Below, one piece after another: positions 12,101-25,172 of a DNA stretch of 64,000 nt. Positions within the stretch are counted from its first letter, which is position 1; each line of letters opens with the position of its first letter. The translations under genes were made by a program, and so were the position numbers. This DNA comes from Lasiosphaeria ovina (Eukaryota; Ascomycota; Sordariomycetes; Sordariales; Lasiosphaeriaceae): contig JAULSN010000002.1 in NCBI GenBank assembly GCA_033439765.1, positions 2,852,001-2,916,000 on the forward strand. Reading direction: 5' to 3'. Under the pieces are notes generated by a model. It saw nothing but the letters and a program-made list of their open reading frames with translations. It did no database searches and was not told the DNA's origin.

Positions 12101-14446
12101 CGCAATCACCCTCATTTGGCGAGGTTTTCAACACGCTTGGGGAAATCGGTAAGAAAACTGTTCGCCTTTCAGAGACGGACGGATCAAATCTGCCCCAAGT
12201 GCACGCTTTGAACTGTTTGAGGGAAATTTTCAGAAGCTCTGTGTTGAGCAAGAAGGCCGAGAGCTACCTGGGGATGACCTTGAATCTTGCAGCAAACAGC
12301 CTCAAATCTGGAGTGTAAGCCAGAAGAGCAACCCCATACCGGCTGTTAGGTTTTGTTGCTAACTTTACCAGTTGGGCAATTCGAAACTGCGGGTTACTTC
12401 TACTCAGAAGCCTCATCGACTGCCTCTTGGGTACTGGAGAGAGCAAGGCCATCATAGAGTCTGGGTGGGATGGCCACTCGGTTCGGATCTCTTATATGAA
12501 ATACCCCACACTGCCAGGAGTTATCTTGGGACTTCTACAGTCGGTAGACGGTGTTCTCGACGTAGTATCCCAGTCTGGCGCAGCAGAGGCGGTATTCCCT
12601 GCACTCGACATCATCCGCCGCGCAGGTCCTCCTGAAGAACACCGCGCCGAACTGCGGAAGCACATCGAGGGATACCTCGGCAGCCGTATTTGGCATGTCA
12701 GGGAGATAGCCGCCAAGACCCTGTGCTCTTTTCTGCTGCAGGAAGACTGGATCACGGAGGTTGAAAGTCTTCTCGGTCAATTTGAGAGGCATGTGAACGG
12801 ACTTCACGGCACCCTTCTCACCGCAAGGTTTGTTCTTGAGCGGAAAGCAGATCTGGGGCGTCATGTCAAATCCGGCAAGTCTCCTCGTTCAAATGCTCAT
12901 GATGAGGTGGCTAATTATATAACGATAGACTCAACGCGAGTGAAGCAGCTTCTACAAGGGCATTTCCAATCGTCTGGCGTGTTTCAGAGCTGTCCAGAAA
13001 TTGAAGCAGCTTACCTTGAGATCACGAACTTGCTCACCAGTCTCGACTCGGACAAAGAACAAGCAGATACAGCCGCTTCGTATACCATGCTACCTGTATA
13101 TGCGGATTCAAGCTCGCCAAAGCACCACAGTTCTTCAGCCTTACTCGACATGCAGATATCGATGAAGGTTGTCCATGACACCGCAGCATTGGCCGACGTA
13201 GATAAGTTGCGATCATGCTTGTCAGACACACTAAAGAGAGATATCAACACCGCAACGAGGATGCTTGAAACAATCCCTTCGGCATGGGGATCCGTGCAAG
13301 GTGGCGAGGCCAAAGCAGAACTTTGCGCCATGTACGCGAGCATCTGCAGACTCCCAGGGGCCACTGAAGCCCGCACACAGGCTTTGTTGAATCTTGGATC
13401 AGTGGTGGACGATTTCCTCAGCAACCATGACGTCCAGGATTTGCCGAGCTTGGCCAAACTTGACATGTTGTGGGATTATCTTCTGGAAGAAGAGATAAAT
13501 CCTGCTTTGTCGTGTGCGATAATCAGGACGAGCGGGTCTTTAATGGCAGCGTCTTTATCACTACCCAGCGACTCAGACAACACTGCAAAGGTAGACCAGC
13601 GGTTGATGATTTGGGGAGAGTTGATAGCCGACGCCTTGGACGCGGACAATGTGAGTAGCAAATCCCTCACAAACAAACACGAGCCCCAAACAGCGAGTAA
13701 ATCCGAGTTATTAGGCATTCGACACGAGATTTGCCGCAGCAATGGCACTAAGGTCTTTCTTCCTTGGCTCCCGACGCCACAGTTGGGACTCCAAGTGTCT
13801 ACCCATTTTGTCAGCTCTCTACGATGCCCTTATTGACGACGATGACGAGGTCAGAGAGGTTGCAGCCAGTGCTGCTGCAGGCATCATTGGTACCTACATG
13901 CTGGCACCGACGGCAGCCGACCGTCTTGTCGTGTGGTTGCGAGAGCACTTTGGGGAACGAGAAGAGTTCAGATCACTTGTGATATTCAGGATGACTGGTC
14001 ACACACCTCATCTGAGGGACATCGAAATGATCCCAGCCGACCAACAGCTTATTAACACCATGGACTTCGACGACTCTCTATTTGCAGCCGAGGAGCAGAA
14101 CCTTTTCATTGACGAAATCAAAGAGACCATGAGATGGCGACAAGCCTTGTATGAGATTGGGCAGTGGAAGGGAGATGCGCCATTCGAAAACCTTGTACAA
14201 TGGACAGACTCCGGACTGGCATATCTAATACAGCTCTCGGAGAAAGAGGACGGGCCCTTGGGCTGGACCTCTGACCAGCACGTGTTCGCAGTATGCGCCC
14301 GCGTTCTGCTTAGTGCCGTTGTAATTGCTGCTGCCGGCAAAGTCTCGACAACCAAGAGCCTGTTGGAACAGTTCAAGCATTTCGGAACCAGAGCAAGGAT
14401 TCACGGGTCACTTCTAGAGATGGCGTTGTCAGAAGCCGACATTTAG
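9147..14446 (+). CDS. TRM732: tRNA 2'-O-methylation regulator Trm732 / THADA family (DUF2428), HEAT-like
   Basis: Eight exons: 9147-9283, 9385-10235, 10292-11276, 11433-11663, 11714-11960, 12010-12314, 12372-13650, 13715-14446. The sum is divisible by three, giving 1588 aa. Yeast Trm732 partners the methyltransferase Trm7 for 2'-O-methylation of tRNA position 32; human THADA is the homologue. Family signatures sit on both sides of introns: SFRAVHESSNLLRLIVG (exons 4/5), TTRRSAGIPSLIAAIL followed by QVHALNCLREIF (exon 6), and WAIRNCGLLLLRSLID at the start of exon 7. The C-terminal exon opens with AFDTRFAAAMALRSFF, also family-like. Repeated Leu-rich amphipathic helices indicate an alpha-solenoid. 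Exon 5 uses a GAAG acceptor, chosen because it alone restores the conserved ESSNLLR segment. Its start faces TIM23. Confidence 0.9.
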
Positions 14447-17400
14447 AAATCAAGATGTGTTTGCGTGGTTGGAAAACTTCAGCATCGTTGCGTCAACTTT
14501 CGATTTGGGTTGTGTGAGTTGTCGTCATGGGTTGTCTGTTTACTAAACCCCGGCTTGGATCCCCCACAAGCGCTTCCCCGCCATCGCACCCTCTCGAATG
14601 CCGCGCGGGATGCCCGCAAGTGGGCCTTTTCAGGGGCATGCCTTGCTATCGACAGCGCCCGGCCCCTCCGGAGGGAGGGACTCCCACTGTGGGAGACCTA
14701 AATTTTCGAGCCTCAAGGCGGCTCCTGGCCCCAAGAAAGCCCATCCTCAACATTGGCTGCAGGGGCTTGCATATCGATGCCTTGGATGCACCAGTTGTTT
14801 GGCTTAGCTGCACCAAGCCTCCTCGTCCGATTGAGGAGGCCGGTAAAGGGCTCTTCGCTGATCGTTACTCGCAGGGGTTGATGGTTTTCCTGCATGTCCA
14901 ATCTCTCGAAGATGCTCCTCACTATGTGAAACAAAATTCTAGAAGCTCACAGGGACCTCGCGGCGTCCAAACAAAAGTCAATGGCAGGTCAAGCCAAGAG
15001 CTAGTGAGGCTGCCTCCGAAATGCCGACAGCCGCTTCGGCTTGCAGATCCCCCCTGATGGGCCCAGTCAACACTAGCTCTTGGGGGCGTGCATCGTCTTC
15101 CGTTGCCACAAGGGTTTGTGAAGAAAAGAAGGAAAAACTAGCTGAGGCTGGTGCGCTTCATCTGTCGATACCCAATGGTGCAGAACGCAAGAGCTGGGTT
15201 TCCACATGGTCTAATTCTCCGATCTTTTCAGCTCCCCAGGTTTGGGGTCACAGTAGGGCTTCCTCATTTCTGACGTCAACTGACAGCTATCACAACCTTG
15301 TCATTGGTAGCCCTAGGACGCAGGTGTTATTACCAAGAGCGGTGACAAGTAACTTAGTGGAGAAGTGCGTTTCCTCCCCTTCAGCGTGTACAGGATGAGG
15401 GGCGGGAGGCAAACCCATCAATAAGTGGAATCGAGGACGAAGCTGCCTGCGCCACTTATCGCCACTTCTTCCTCGTATGGAGCAAGTAATATCGGCACCA
15501 GCGCGTTAGTGAGCCGTTCTGTGATGCAGAATAGCTCACAACAAAAATTCTTGAATTCTCGCCAACTCGGCTTGCTCAGTTGCAGATCAGCCAGTTACTG
15601 CATCGCAAGTGGCCAGTTCTTGAGGCCAAAGAGGACTCCCGCAGTATTTTGAGCGAGTTTTGAGATCCCCCTTGCTCCATTGGCCTGGTAGTTGGCCGCT
15701 GGCCTGGGGCCAAAACCAAGGGCCAAAGAGAGCCACGGATATCATTGCGTCCGCAATATAGCGGCTCATCATGCACCAAAGTTAAGATGGGACCATATAT
15801 TTTCGGCCATTGTTGAGAGGGCGGACCGCCCAATCGTTTTCCGAAAGGGCCCTTCAAACTGGGTCGACCCTTTAACATGCAGAGCAACATTCGGGCCTTC
15901 GTGCTTTTGAGATGGTCTTGTCACCGTAGGGTGTCCTGAATGGGCACGTCTTCTGACCGAGGCCCGCCGTAATGGATCGCATGGAATTGCAGGTTTCGGA
16001 ATAAATCTCTCCTTCAACAAGAATACAGCTGGAGACGAGCATTCGAGTCCTCAGAGGCGTCACGAAAAGGAGCTGCATGCAGGATTTTGGAGTCTCACGG
16101 CCTGCAATTGGCGCTCAACCAAGACGAGGTTCATCTGTTCAGGGACCGAGCCATTCGAGGTCAAGTGACTTTTCATCACGAGATCGACGGAGGAGGGAGT
16201 GGCCACAGGTCAGCGGGAGTCTGAACAAGGGGCTGGGACTGGCTTGATTTCCGCGGCTTTTTCTTCCAGACCTTTTCCTGGAAACAACGGAAACAAGCGG
16301 GACAAAAATAACCACAAAACGGCACCCAGCCACACTGCTCTTTGCTCTAGAAACACTACCCCGCCAAGGAAGTGGCGCTACCATTTCACCGGTATGTACA
16401 TACCTACGGGGTACCTTGGTTCAGCAAACATTGTCAGGAAACCTCCGAGAGAGTTGCCAAGTTTTGATCACCGAGCTCGGCTAGGTGCAGCAGTCATTTG
16501 TTACATCTCCAAGCGCGCTTCATCGATCAAAATCATAACCAGTCGCTGACCGGAATTCCGACTGCATGATGGGTGGTGGTGAGGTACAGGAGGTACTCCG
16601 TACCTCGATACCACGGTGGCCTCGAGCTGCCCAACCGGGAAAGAGTGAAAGACTGGTGTCCGCTAGACCGATTCCTGCCGAGCTGTTCATGTTCATGCCG
16701 CCCTCTCTCCCACCTGGTTGTGTATCTGGCGGCCATCAGATGACAGCAGCGACAGAGCGGAGCACATTGCTCTCAACCGCCCATATCCATATCCATCCTT
16801 GAGTCACCACGGTCAAGCGCTGGAGTTCGAGCTGGAGCTGGAGTGAGTTCGGGGACGAGCAATATCCGCGTGCACCTCGGAATAATTTCACAATGATGAC
16901 GAGATTACCGGCTCGTGGCACTCGAGGGGCCTTTTCAACCAGGATTGGCCGGCGGGCTTGATGAAGTCAGATTAACAACAGCCTTGGGCCAGGCAGCTGG
17001 GACAAGCCACCTCGGGTTGCCATAACGGTACATGACATGGCGTCTCCAACCACGTTTTTACACCATGAGCGACTAGAGGCAGCAGAAGACGTCGAGACGC
17101 GACACGGCGACGCGACATGTTACTCGGTCTGCAATCTCATGGTCATGAGGTGCGGCAGCCTTTGATAAGCTCCAGGTACGGTATTCGCACATCCATTACA
17201 CTACGCACAAGCTGCAACACACCTCGGGGAGGTGTACGAAGTGCCTACGTACGGTTCCCTTCTGGGCCAGATGGACTCTCCACTCGACGGTCACTCAGCG
17301 CCGGATACCCTTGTTAGGTTCCGACTCGTGGATTCGCGACTTCCCGCAAAGATGGGTCGAGAGCTTTTCTGGTCCTTCCAAGACACCATCCATTTGTCGG

Positions 17401-19766
17401 CAACTTTAGGGTCCTGCCCAATCAGCTGCTCCACATCGGTCTTTCTCTCAAATGCAGGCCGAGAGGGCGTCCAGCCCAGCAGCCAATGAGGCTCAAGAGC
17501 AGGGGTCCGAGCTCACACACCTTTTCATCCTGACACGAGCCGTCTTCCTAGACTGGTGTTTATCGTCGACTCCTGCTTTCCTCTGCACATCCTCACTTGG
17601 CCGTCGTGGGGACAGCCAGCCCAGCCGCGGACAGCCGTTGGTTGGAGAGCATGGCAGCATCTTGGCTCTGGGCTTCTGCTACCCCCAAGACCCCCCTAAG
17701 TGCGCATGGAAACTATGGCTGATGGGACTGATGTGAGTGCGTATCAATGGATAGGATAGGTTGAAGGGCTGTCATTGATGGGACGGCGCAGGCCCGGCCT
17801 TCTGGGCTCAGTGGGCTGGTGCTTCTTCCCCGCGGCTTTACTCTATTGGGACGCGGTGCCGGCTCCCAGGCATACACATATGCAAGATATCCCTTTCGGC
17901 CGGCCCAGGCTGTGGCGTTGAGCAGGTCGAAGCGAGCCGGTCGACTCGGGAGTGAAGGGGGTCGGCCAGCCACTGAGGAACTTGAGACGAGAGAAGACAC
18001 CTCTCAAGCTGCGCGCTTGTTCTGTTTCATGTTGGGGCTTGCGGGGGCTGTTCTCTTCTTGGGTGCGTCTCTTAGACGCAACGCCATGCTATGTCTAATC
18101 CGACTGATGATGGTGGAGGGCTCACTCAATCTCACCGCATGCAGCTCAGTCTCATGGGACCTCTCCGCCTCGTCCATGGCACAGCAGCACTCAATGCTCA
18201 TTGCCCGCTTGGTAAATCGAGGTCATCATGTTCTCATTATGCTTGCCTGTTTCAGCCACGGCGAAGGAGATTGTCACTGGAGAGACGGTCTTGATATCAT
18301 TTCATGACAGCGAATGGCGGCTGTGAAGGCTCTTGGTGCGGCCAACGTGGTCTGATGCTCGAGCTCCCGAGCTCCATCGCGTTGGGCGAGCTGCACAAGC
18401 GCAGGATCGGCCCTGTCTTGTCTGTCGTCAGCCTTTTTGGGAGCCGTGTCCTTGCAAGACTTCCCACAAGGCCCAAGGTGGTGAACAGGCCCGGAAGGGT
18501 CGTCTGACATGTCTCTTTAGTCCTGCAAGCCGGAAGTGTCAGCCACATGCCGGCCCCGCCAGGAAAGGCCTGGCGTTGGCTCGAAGCGGCAGCAAGTAAA
18601 CCTCTGCAACACCACCAGCGAGCAAGCCTATTACAGCAGAGCAGCACACATGTGATATTGGGGTGTGCTGGAAGGCGAACGAGACTTGCCGGGTGTCTTC
18701 GGTCTCAACAAAAGATCGTCTTGCGTATCCGGCCGCATCTCTGGTGGCTAAGGGCAATGCAGGACGTCGCCATCTGTTGAGAATTAATCTATCCATATCA
18801 TATCTCACACGCGGAAGCGAAGTCGGTTACGGGCTGTATACTATACGTACGGTACTGCCCATGAGCAACCGAGCAATGACGATGGCCTAGGCTCCGTCAA
18901 GCACAAGCACAGGCACCGCCGTGGCGTGTGTAATATCCGACCAGGCCAGATAGCGGCTTGAGCTCGCTGGGTTGGCCTGTATGCAGTCAGTAATAACTTA
19001 ATAAGAGCACTGGCCAGTGGTCGTTGCCGAGGACTCGAGTCGGCCGGCGAGCTCCACACTAGCCATGCGGCAAAGCTCCCGCCCTTGTTTTCTTGTCCGA
19101 TACGCGCTGCTCTGGCTGTGGGACGCGTCACGGAGCTTGGTCGGCAGGGAGAGAAAGCCACAAAAAAACAGGTCTGCGGAGGACGTCGAGGGCTCGACCG
19201 TCGACCAAGACCAAAGACGTGCTCGCAGGTGGGGCGGCGATGGGCAACGAAGATCCCGCTGGCCTTTGGCCTTTGGCGGGGTTGACATGCGGTGTGTGTG
19301 TGTATGTGGTGTGTGAGTCTGCCTGCTGTCTGCCACTACACTAATCAACAGCCTGTCTACGGATACCTTACTGAGTGCCTACATAAGGTACATACGCAGC
19401 AGCTCCGAAATATACAGAATACATGGTATAGTACCTCAGCGTCGTGAGGCTGGTGCTTGCTTTCTGCTGCTGCTGCGGTAGGGAGAAGGGACGGATTCCG
19501 GCGGTACGTATAGATGGCGGGGGACCGACGCCGCTCTAAGGCTTCTTTCTTGCACTGAGGGACTGGCACACATCCCGGCGGGTGGCGCTGCACTGGCCAC
19601 ATCTGCAGCTTTCAGCTCCGGTGGCATGCTACCGACCCGCTATTCGCCTGAAGACGGTCGGGTTTGTTTGTCATTCAGCATTGTGCATATGCACGTCGCT
19701 GCACAGCCCAGCCCGTAGAGGTACCGCGGCCTGCTCGACGACGGCGATATGCCGCGCTGCACCACC

Positions 19767-19808
19767 CACTGCACTGCACTGCACTGCACTGCACTGCACT
19801 GCACTGCA
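19767..19808. repeat. (CACTG)n microsatellite, about 8 copies
   Basis: Perfect head-to-tail pentamers, seen directly. They lie in noncoding DNA, about 1.2 kb upstream of the 21043 start. Confidence 0.95.
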
Positions 19809-20724
19809 CACCGCGTGGCCCGCTGTGAGGGAGAGGGAGGGACTGGGACTGCTCCTCTTTCGCTTTCCTCCCTCTTGTTTCCTCTCCACCCTCTTCGTTC
19901 TGCCCTGTGCACGGCGTCGATTCCCGCCCGTGTAACTGACTGCCAGGTTATAGTGCTAGCGCAACTCGGAGGGAGGCCTGGGACCCGAGGTCAGGCAGGT
20001 ACGAAACAAATTGTACCACCGTCTTTTTTACACCACTCTTCTGGAGTGCAATACCTACCTTATCTACCTAGGTACAGTACGCAACTGCAGGGGATCGATG
20101 CCTGCTGATCGAAAATTCTTTTCCCTTTTTTGTGGGAGTTGGCATGGTGGTGCGGCGGATAGACGGCGTGCGTGCCACGCGCCAGCATCCGAAGTTTGTG
20201 GGAAAATGATTCCGGATTGCGACGCTTGGCCGAAGGCACAGAAACACCCGTCATGACTAGCCCGCCCAATGCACACCTTGGTATCCCAGGTGTACACTAT
20301 TAGGTGGGTTTAGGTGAGTGAGGTGGGCGAGGTGAGGCCATGCAGGCGGGAGCCTTGGAAAAGTGGCCAGGTACATGAGGACTTGGAGGGAGCAGTTTCG
20401 GACCAGGCGAGAGTCGTGTTGTTGGGTTGCCGCATCGCTGGGACTGCAGCACTGTCGAGGAGTGGGCTAGGTATGTCGACGGACGGGGCATACAGCGCCT
20501 TGGCCGATGCGATGGGGTGGATACAGGGACACCTCAGTATCCATGGAAGGCGACTTTTGCCAGCCGAGCAAGCCAGCCAGCCAGCGGGCGAGGCAGGCGG
20601 CAAGTGTGGTGCTGTGCTGCGCTACAACGACACTACGCTACTACGGCGGGACTTGCAGAGACGTGACGCGGGCAGCCGACTCCACGCCGGGGCGGTGGCC
20701 GGCTCGACTTGTCGACTCATCTGT

Positions 20725-21042
20725 CTATAACACCCCACCGCCCTCCTCGCACACACTTCTCCCGTATACGAGAATCTCACCCTCCTCCTTGCTTCCTCAC
20801 CCACCTTACCCTTCTCTTCTTCTCATTTGTTGCGGTTGCTGGCGCGCACGCTACTCCCTAGTCTTGGGACCGCCCGCTCCGTCACCTTGCTCACCTGGTT
20901 TCTTATTACTATTCGCTTCCCGTCCTTTGTCTACTCTACTACCTTAGTTACTACCCCAGTATCCACCGCCTTTTCCCTCTTCCCTGTCGAGTTGTGTTTG
21001 TTGTTGTGTTGTGTGTGATCAGAAGCAAAGAGCCAGCCCATA
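20725..21042 (+). promoter_or_regulatory. Pyrimidine-rich, ATG-free leader/promoter of the 21043 gene
   Basis: About 270 bp of C/T-rich sequence on the plus strand ends in a GT-rich stretch just before the start codon. CT-rich tracts upstream of the start are common in highly expressed fungal genes. The absence of upstream ATGs for about 490 bp supports both the leader assignment and the chosen start. The exact transcription start cannot be read from sequence. Confidence 0.5.
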
Positions 21043-22065
21043 ATGCCTCCCCAACTATTACCCGCCTCGGCCGCCGCCTTTGCGCCGCGCGCCTCCTCGG
21101 TCAACGTCGTACTGGGCTCAAAGATCGAGCCATGGCTGACCCAAACACTCAAGCGCATCAACCGCGTCAAGAGGCCGCTCAACAGCGTACCCCAGCACCA
21201 GAGATGTCTGACAGAGACGCTGTCGTCGCCAAACGCCATATGGACCCTGGCGTCGCTAATGCTACCCAAGGCGCCCGAGTCGGAGCTGCGCAAGGACCCC
21301 AACCCGCTCATCGAGGCCATCTTCAACTACCAGCTCGTCCACCTCGAGGCCTACATCGTCCACGTCGACATGGTGCTCCGCAACGAGGTCGCCTACAAGC
21401 TGACCCCCGACACCATCGAGCTGCTCATCGAGTACCACAAGGACATACACTGCGTCAACTCAAAGGCCACCACGTACGACTGGCCCGAGAAGGAGCAGCA
21501 GTGCAAGAAGTTGCACGAAGAGTTCATCCAGGCCATCAACAAGTTCGTCTACACGACCCATGTGTCCGCCCTCGAGGGCCTCGAAGAGGATGGTGCCGGC
21601 GAGCTTCTCAGCGGCAAGAGCGACGAGGTCAAGAATAACGTCCTGAACCTGGTCAAGCCGCTGCTACCGCCGCCGCCGAGGATCGTCGACGTCGTCCGCC
21701 AGCAGCCTCTGCTGCCCAGCTCGCCCGTCAACAGCATGTGGTCGCAGCCGCCGACCCCGTCGTCGATGCCGGCCCCCATGGACTCGTGGCGAGTTCTGCC
21801 GTCGAGCCCGAGCGTCACGTCCACGTCTGGCGACTCGAACAGCTCCATCTGGGCCAACATGGGCATGAGCGACGTCCACATCTCCCCCACGCCCTCGTAC
21901 AGCCAGCCCTTCTCGTCGGCAGGCCTGTTCTACAGCTCGCCCGTCGTCACATCTCCCATCCCGCACCTGCCGCTGCCCAGCATGCTTGCGCCGCAGTGCG
22001 GGGTGAGCGTGGGCTACGGCTCGTTTGGCTGGGACCGCTACCAAGAGTACACGACTACTATGTGA
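21043..22065 (+). CDS. Unknown fungal protein, 340 aa, intronless, isolated
   Basis: Starts MPPQLLPASAAAF. Residues about 20-190 look like an all-helical folded domain (IEPWLTQTLKRINRVKRPL, LTETLSSPNAIWTLASLML, LIEAIFNYQLVHLEAYIVHVD, LTPDTIELLIEYHKDIHCV, CKKLHEEFIQAINKFVYT). The rest, about 200-340, is Ser/Pro-rich with aromatic spacing (MWSQPPTP, SYSQPFSSAGLFY) and resembles an activation or scaffold region. No DNA-binding, kinase or membrane motif recognised. GC-rich third positions indicate real coding. It stands alone, with 6.6 kb of noncoding DNA upstream and 4.8 kb downstream. That pattern is often seen around developmentally regulated fungal genes, but this is inference. Confidence 0.8.
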   Translation: MPPQLLPASAAAFAPRASSVNVVLGSKIEPWLTQTLKRINRVKRPLNSVPQHQRCLTETLSSPNAIWTLASLMLPKAPESELRKDPNPLIEAIFNYQLVHLEAYIVHVDMVLRNEVAYKLTPDTIELLIEYHKDIHCVNSKATTYDWPEKEQQCKKLHEEFIQAINKFVYTTHVSALEGLEEDGAGELLSGKSDEVKNNVLNLVKPLLPPPPRIVDVVRQQPLLPSSPVNSMWSQPPTPSSMPAPMDSWRVLPSSPSVTSTSGDSNSSIWANMGMSDVHISPTPSYSQPFSSAGLFYSSPVVTSPIPHLPLPSMLAPQCGVSVGYGSFGWDRYQEYTTTM

Positions 22066-23978
22066 CAACCACCACCAGTCACAAAGGCAGACTACCCAGT
22101 CGTGACAAGTGCGTGAAAGAGGAGCGGGGCGCGCCCAAAAGCCAACGATTACGGCATCTTTGAAAGGACTCTCGCCTACCATGGTCGGGTAGCGAGGCCG
22201 AGGTTTCGAACTCGGCGGCGCAGCGGGCTATCACTGCAGATACCGTCACACGACGCACGATCAAGAAAGGCGTTTCGGCGTTTTGCATGGGGCAAGTTTT
22301 TGGCGGGCGACTTCTCGACAACCACATCCACAACTCTCTTGGAGGCGCATATATATCCCTTTTTTTTCTTTTTTTTTCCCCCCCTGTCTGGTTGGCAAGC
22401 GAGCGTTGGAATTTTTTTCTTTCTCCTGGATACCACTACCGCCGCGAGTTCGGTCGCAAGTTTCTTCTGATTTTTTTTTTTTTACTAACCTCGATATGGC
22501 TGGGTCCTGGGGCGGGAGAGACTGACTGCATTTGGAGCATGGGGAGGGTTTACATACAGTTTTCTTTTTCTCTTTCTTTTTTTGGTCCAAAGAGGAAACG
22601 CAGCAATGCACCCGCTCGGCACAGTCCGGGACAGAAACCTTTCCTTGGGTTCCTATCTCTCCTCTTTCCTTTTTTTATATTTCTTTTTATTATCTTCCCT
22701 GGGGAAACGGCATAAAGAGGGAGAGGCTGGCTCCAAAAGATACCCCCCTGGTGGAAACATACCATCTTCATCGTCGACCGATCGCCACTCGCTTCAGCAT
22801 CTTTCGGCATTCTTTTTTGGCGGGTTTCCTGTCTCATGGATGATGTTTACGGCCTTGTTTTACGACGACGAAGAGAACCACGGCTGCGACGACTTGTCCT
22901 TTTTTCCTTTCTCGGCGAATGGTATTCGACTCTGCTAGCTTGATGCTGGATGACGCGCTACCTTGTCGGGAAAAAGAAAGGAGCCGATGCACACGTTGGC
23001 AAAATTCGGTGTCACTGCGGAGAGAGCAAACCGATGGGACTGGTCCCGGACTTTTGGCAAACCCGCAAAAAAAAAAAAAAAAATTTAAGTCGAAGGCCGG
23101 CTGAAATATAACATGCATCTAGCTGAGAGCGCATATCTGGAATATCGCGGTCGAAGCAGACACTGGTTGTCGACAGGAAACCAAAAGAGAAAACCTCGAA
23201 GTGAGGACGGAGACGGAGGAAGTATGGACACGACAGAGACACCAACGAAAGAATGCCTCCTTCCTAATCAACAAAACACATAAGCCTTCCGCTTCCACCG
23301 ACAAGTAGCGCTTTCTGTGTTCGCCAAGCTCGGACGAGATTACTGTTGCGACACAGTCTCTGGAACTCCACCACCCGCTGCCCTGCCAGTTCGGGGCCTG
23401 CGATGGTAGCCAGAGGCTGTGTTTTTTTCGCAGTTCAGGTCAAGGTTTCCGATGCAAGGTGGCTCAGAGGCTTACCGCTGCTCTGAAGATGGGGGGCCTA
23501 GTGCTACGGAAGCGGAGGAGTCTGGCAGCATTGGCTGTGCCTCTCTCTCCCTCCGGGTCTAGTCATACTCTTAAAGAATATCGCTGGGCTTGCAGTGAGA
23601 GGCAGAGAGGCACAGCGAAGCCGGCCCGGCTTTTGTTGTTGCGACGTGGGTCGTGGGGGTTTGGGTATGGACTTTGCAGCGCAAAGCGAGACTTGAGGCA
23701 CATGCTTCTTCCCCTCGGTTCCGTTTTTTTCGTCCCAGGAGCACAAGATGGCAGGACTCTTTGTCAGAGTCGAAGTTGAGTTGTTGAAGAGGACGAAAAG
23801 GAGACGCGTCTTCGCCCAGGCGGCGTGGCGCTGTCTTTCTTTTTCTCCGGCTTGGTCTGGACGGGAACTTTCTCTGCTGGCTCGTCGGTCAAAAATTGCA
23901 GCTTAAACTCTCCTACCTCCCAAGTATAGTAGTAGTTAATTCTAAAAAAGGCAGAGAAAAAGAATAACAGACACATGC

Positions 23979-24004
23979 AAAAAAAAAAAAAAAAAAAAAA
24001 AAAA
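23979..24004 (+). repeat. Poly(A) tract, 26 nt
   Basis: Uninterrupted A-run seen directly. No gene-like or retroelement-like sequence precedes it, so I treat it as a simple repeat. Confidence 0.9.
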
Positions 24005-25148
24005 CAGAGGAAGTCAACAAACGGCTTGTTCAGTCTTGTTTGTGTTTGTGATTGTGATTGAAGGGATGCCCCTATTCCGACCGAACAGCAAATCTGCGAT
24101 TAATTCCATGTCGCGCACTCGTCATGATAACAGATAACAGATAACAGAGGCTAAAGCTGCGAATATGGAAACTGCAGGTACTATTTTCCCCGAATTTTGC
24201 ACATGACATACATATTTGGAATCAACGCCCTCCCTCCTCCCAATGCACTGATAGACTGACTGACTGGCTGGCTGGCTGGCTCATGGATTGCGAATCGCAT
24301 GTGATTCCGCGACATCCAGGGTTGCAGAGACGAGGGCTTTAGCCGCTGCACGCAATATATATGTGCGGTATTGTCCATACAGAAGTTAATGGCCCGCTGC
24401 AGCATAGCTTGGCTGTCTCTTTGATTAATATCTTTAATTAATAAATATAGGGGCGAAACAGGTATGTACATGGTACGAAATTCCTTTATTGACCCCCCTC
24501 CCCTCTGACGGCGAGACCCTGCAGCTTACGTACTATCTGCCTAGGTCTGGTACATACAGCGTGGCCAGGTGAGCGGGTGAGGCGAGGCGAGGCGTGGTGA
24601 GTGATGACAGATCTGGGTGAGCATCCGTAGGGGCCTTTTTTTTTCCCTTCTTGGGCCGCCCAGTTGGGATTGGGGAAGCTCCTCACGGGTCCTGCCGATG
24701 ATCAGCGGGTTTGGAGAGAGAGAGAGAGAGGGAAAAGGGGAGGGGCAACCTAGGAACACGTGAAATGGATGGATGCGACGGGTGTGTCTCGAATGGGATA
24801 CCGCGCGTGGCCCGCCATTGCGGCTGAGCCATCAGCAGCAGCAAATTCCTGCGGAGGAGGGGTGGGAACGGGGAAAGACAGAAAGAAGAAGAGCAACGTC
24901 TGGCAGGCAGGTGAAGAAGGCGGGGTGGACGAGGGTGGCTTGGCACAGTACATACCCTAAGGTAAGGTAAGCCATGGATGTCTCAGAAAGCCCTTTTTCC
25001 GAGGTTTAAAAGACGCCTCGTGTTGTTAGCAGCAGCTGCATGAGGCAGGGCAATTGGCTCGGATACGGCAGCTTCGTGTCTGTGTGTATGCACGCAGCTG
25101 CGTTGAGCGGATGGGGCGAACCCCACACAAAAATTGGAAGGGGAAACA

Positions 25149-25172
25149 AAACGAAACGAAACGAAACGAAAC
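25149..25172. repeat. (AAACG)n microsatellite
   Basis: About five head-to-tail pentamers in noncoding DNA. Confidence 0.85.

Larger units (their letters stand above)
14447..21042. other. 6.6-kb gene-free stretch upstream of the 21043 gene
   Basis: No gene supported. Reading frames are short, of mixed composition and without motifs. Features seen: a stem-capable GCCTCCTC/GAGGAGGC pair at about 14817-14842, a CACTG microsatellite (19767-19808), and many GTACGTACC/CCTAGGTA-type words. From 20555 to the ATG at 21043 there is no ATG on the plus strand, and about 20725-20990 is pyrimidine-rich; that part is most likely the core promoter and 5' leader of the next gene. Confidence 0.55.

Noticed and set aside
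14527..15057. 176-codon frame downstream of TRM732
   Set aside because: Mixed composition, no motif, no partner exons; likely chance in GC-rich DNA.
23940..24004. A26 tract considered as a retroposon tail
   Set aside because: No element-like body, target duplication or coding remnant precedes it.
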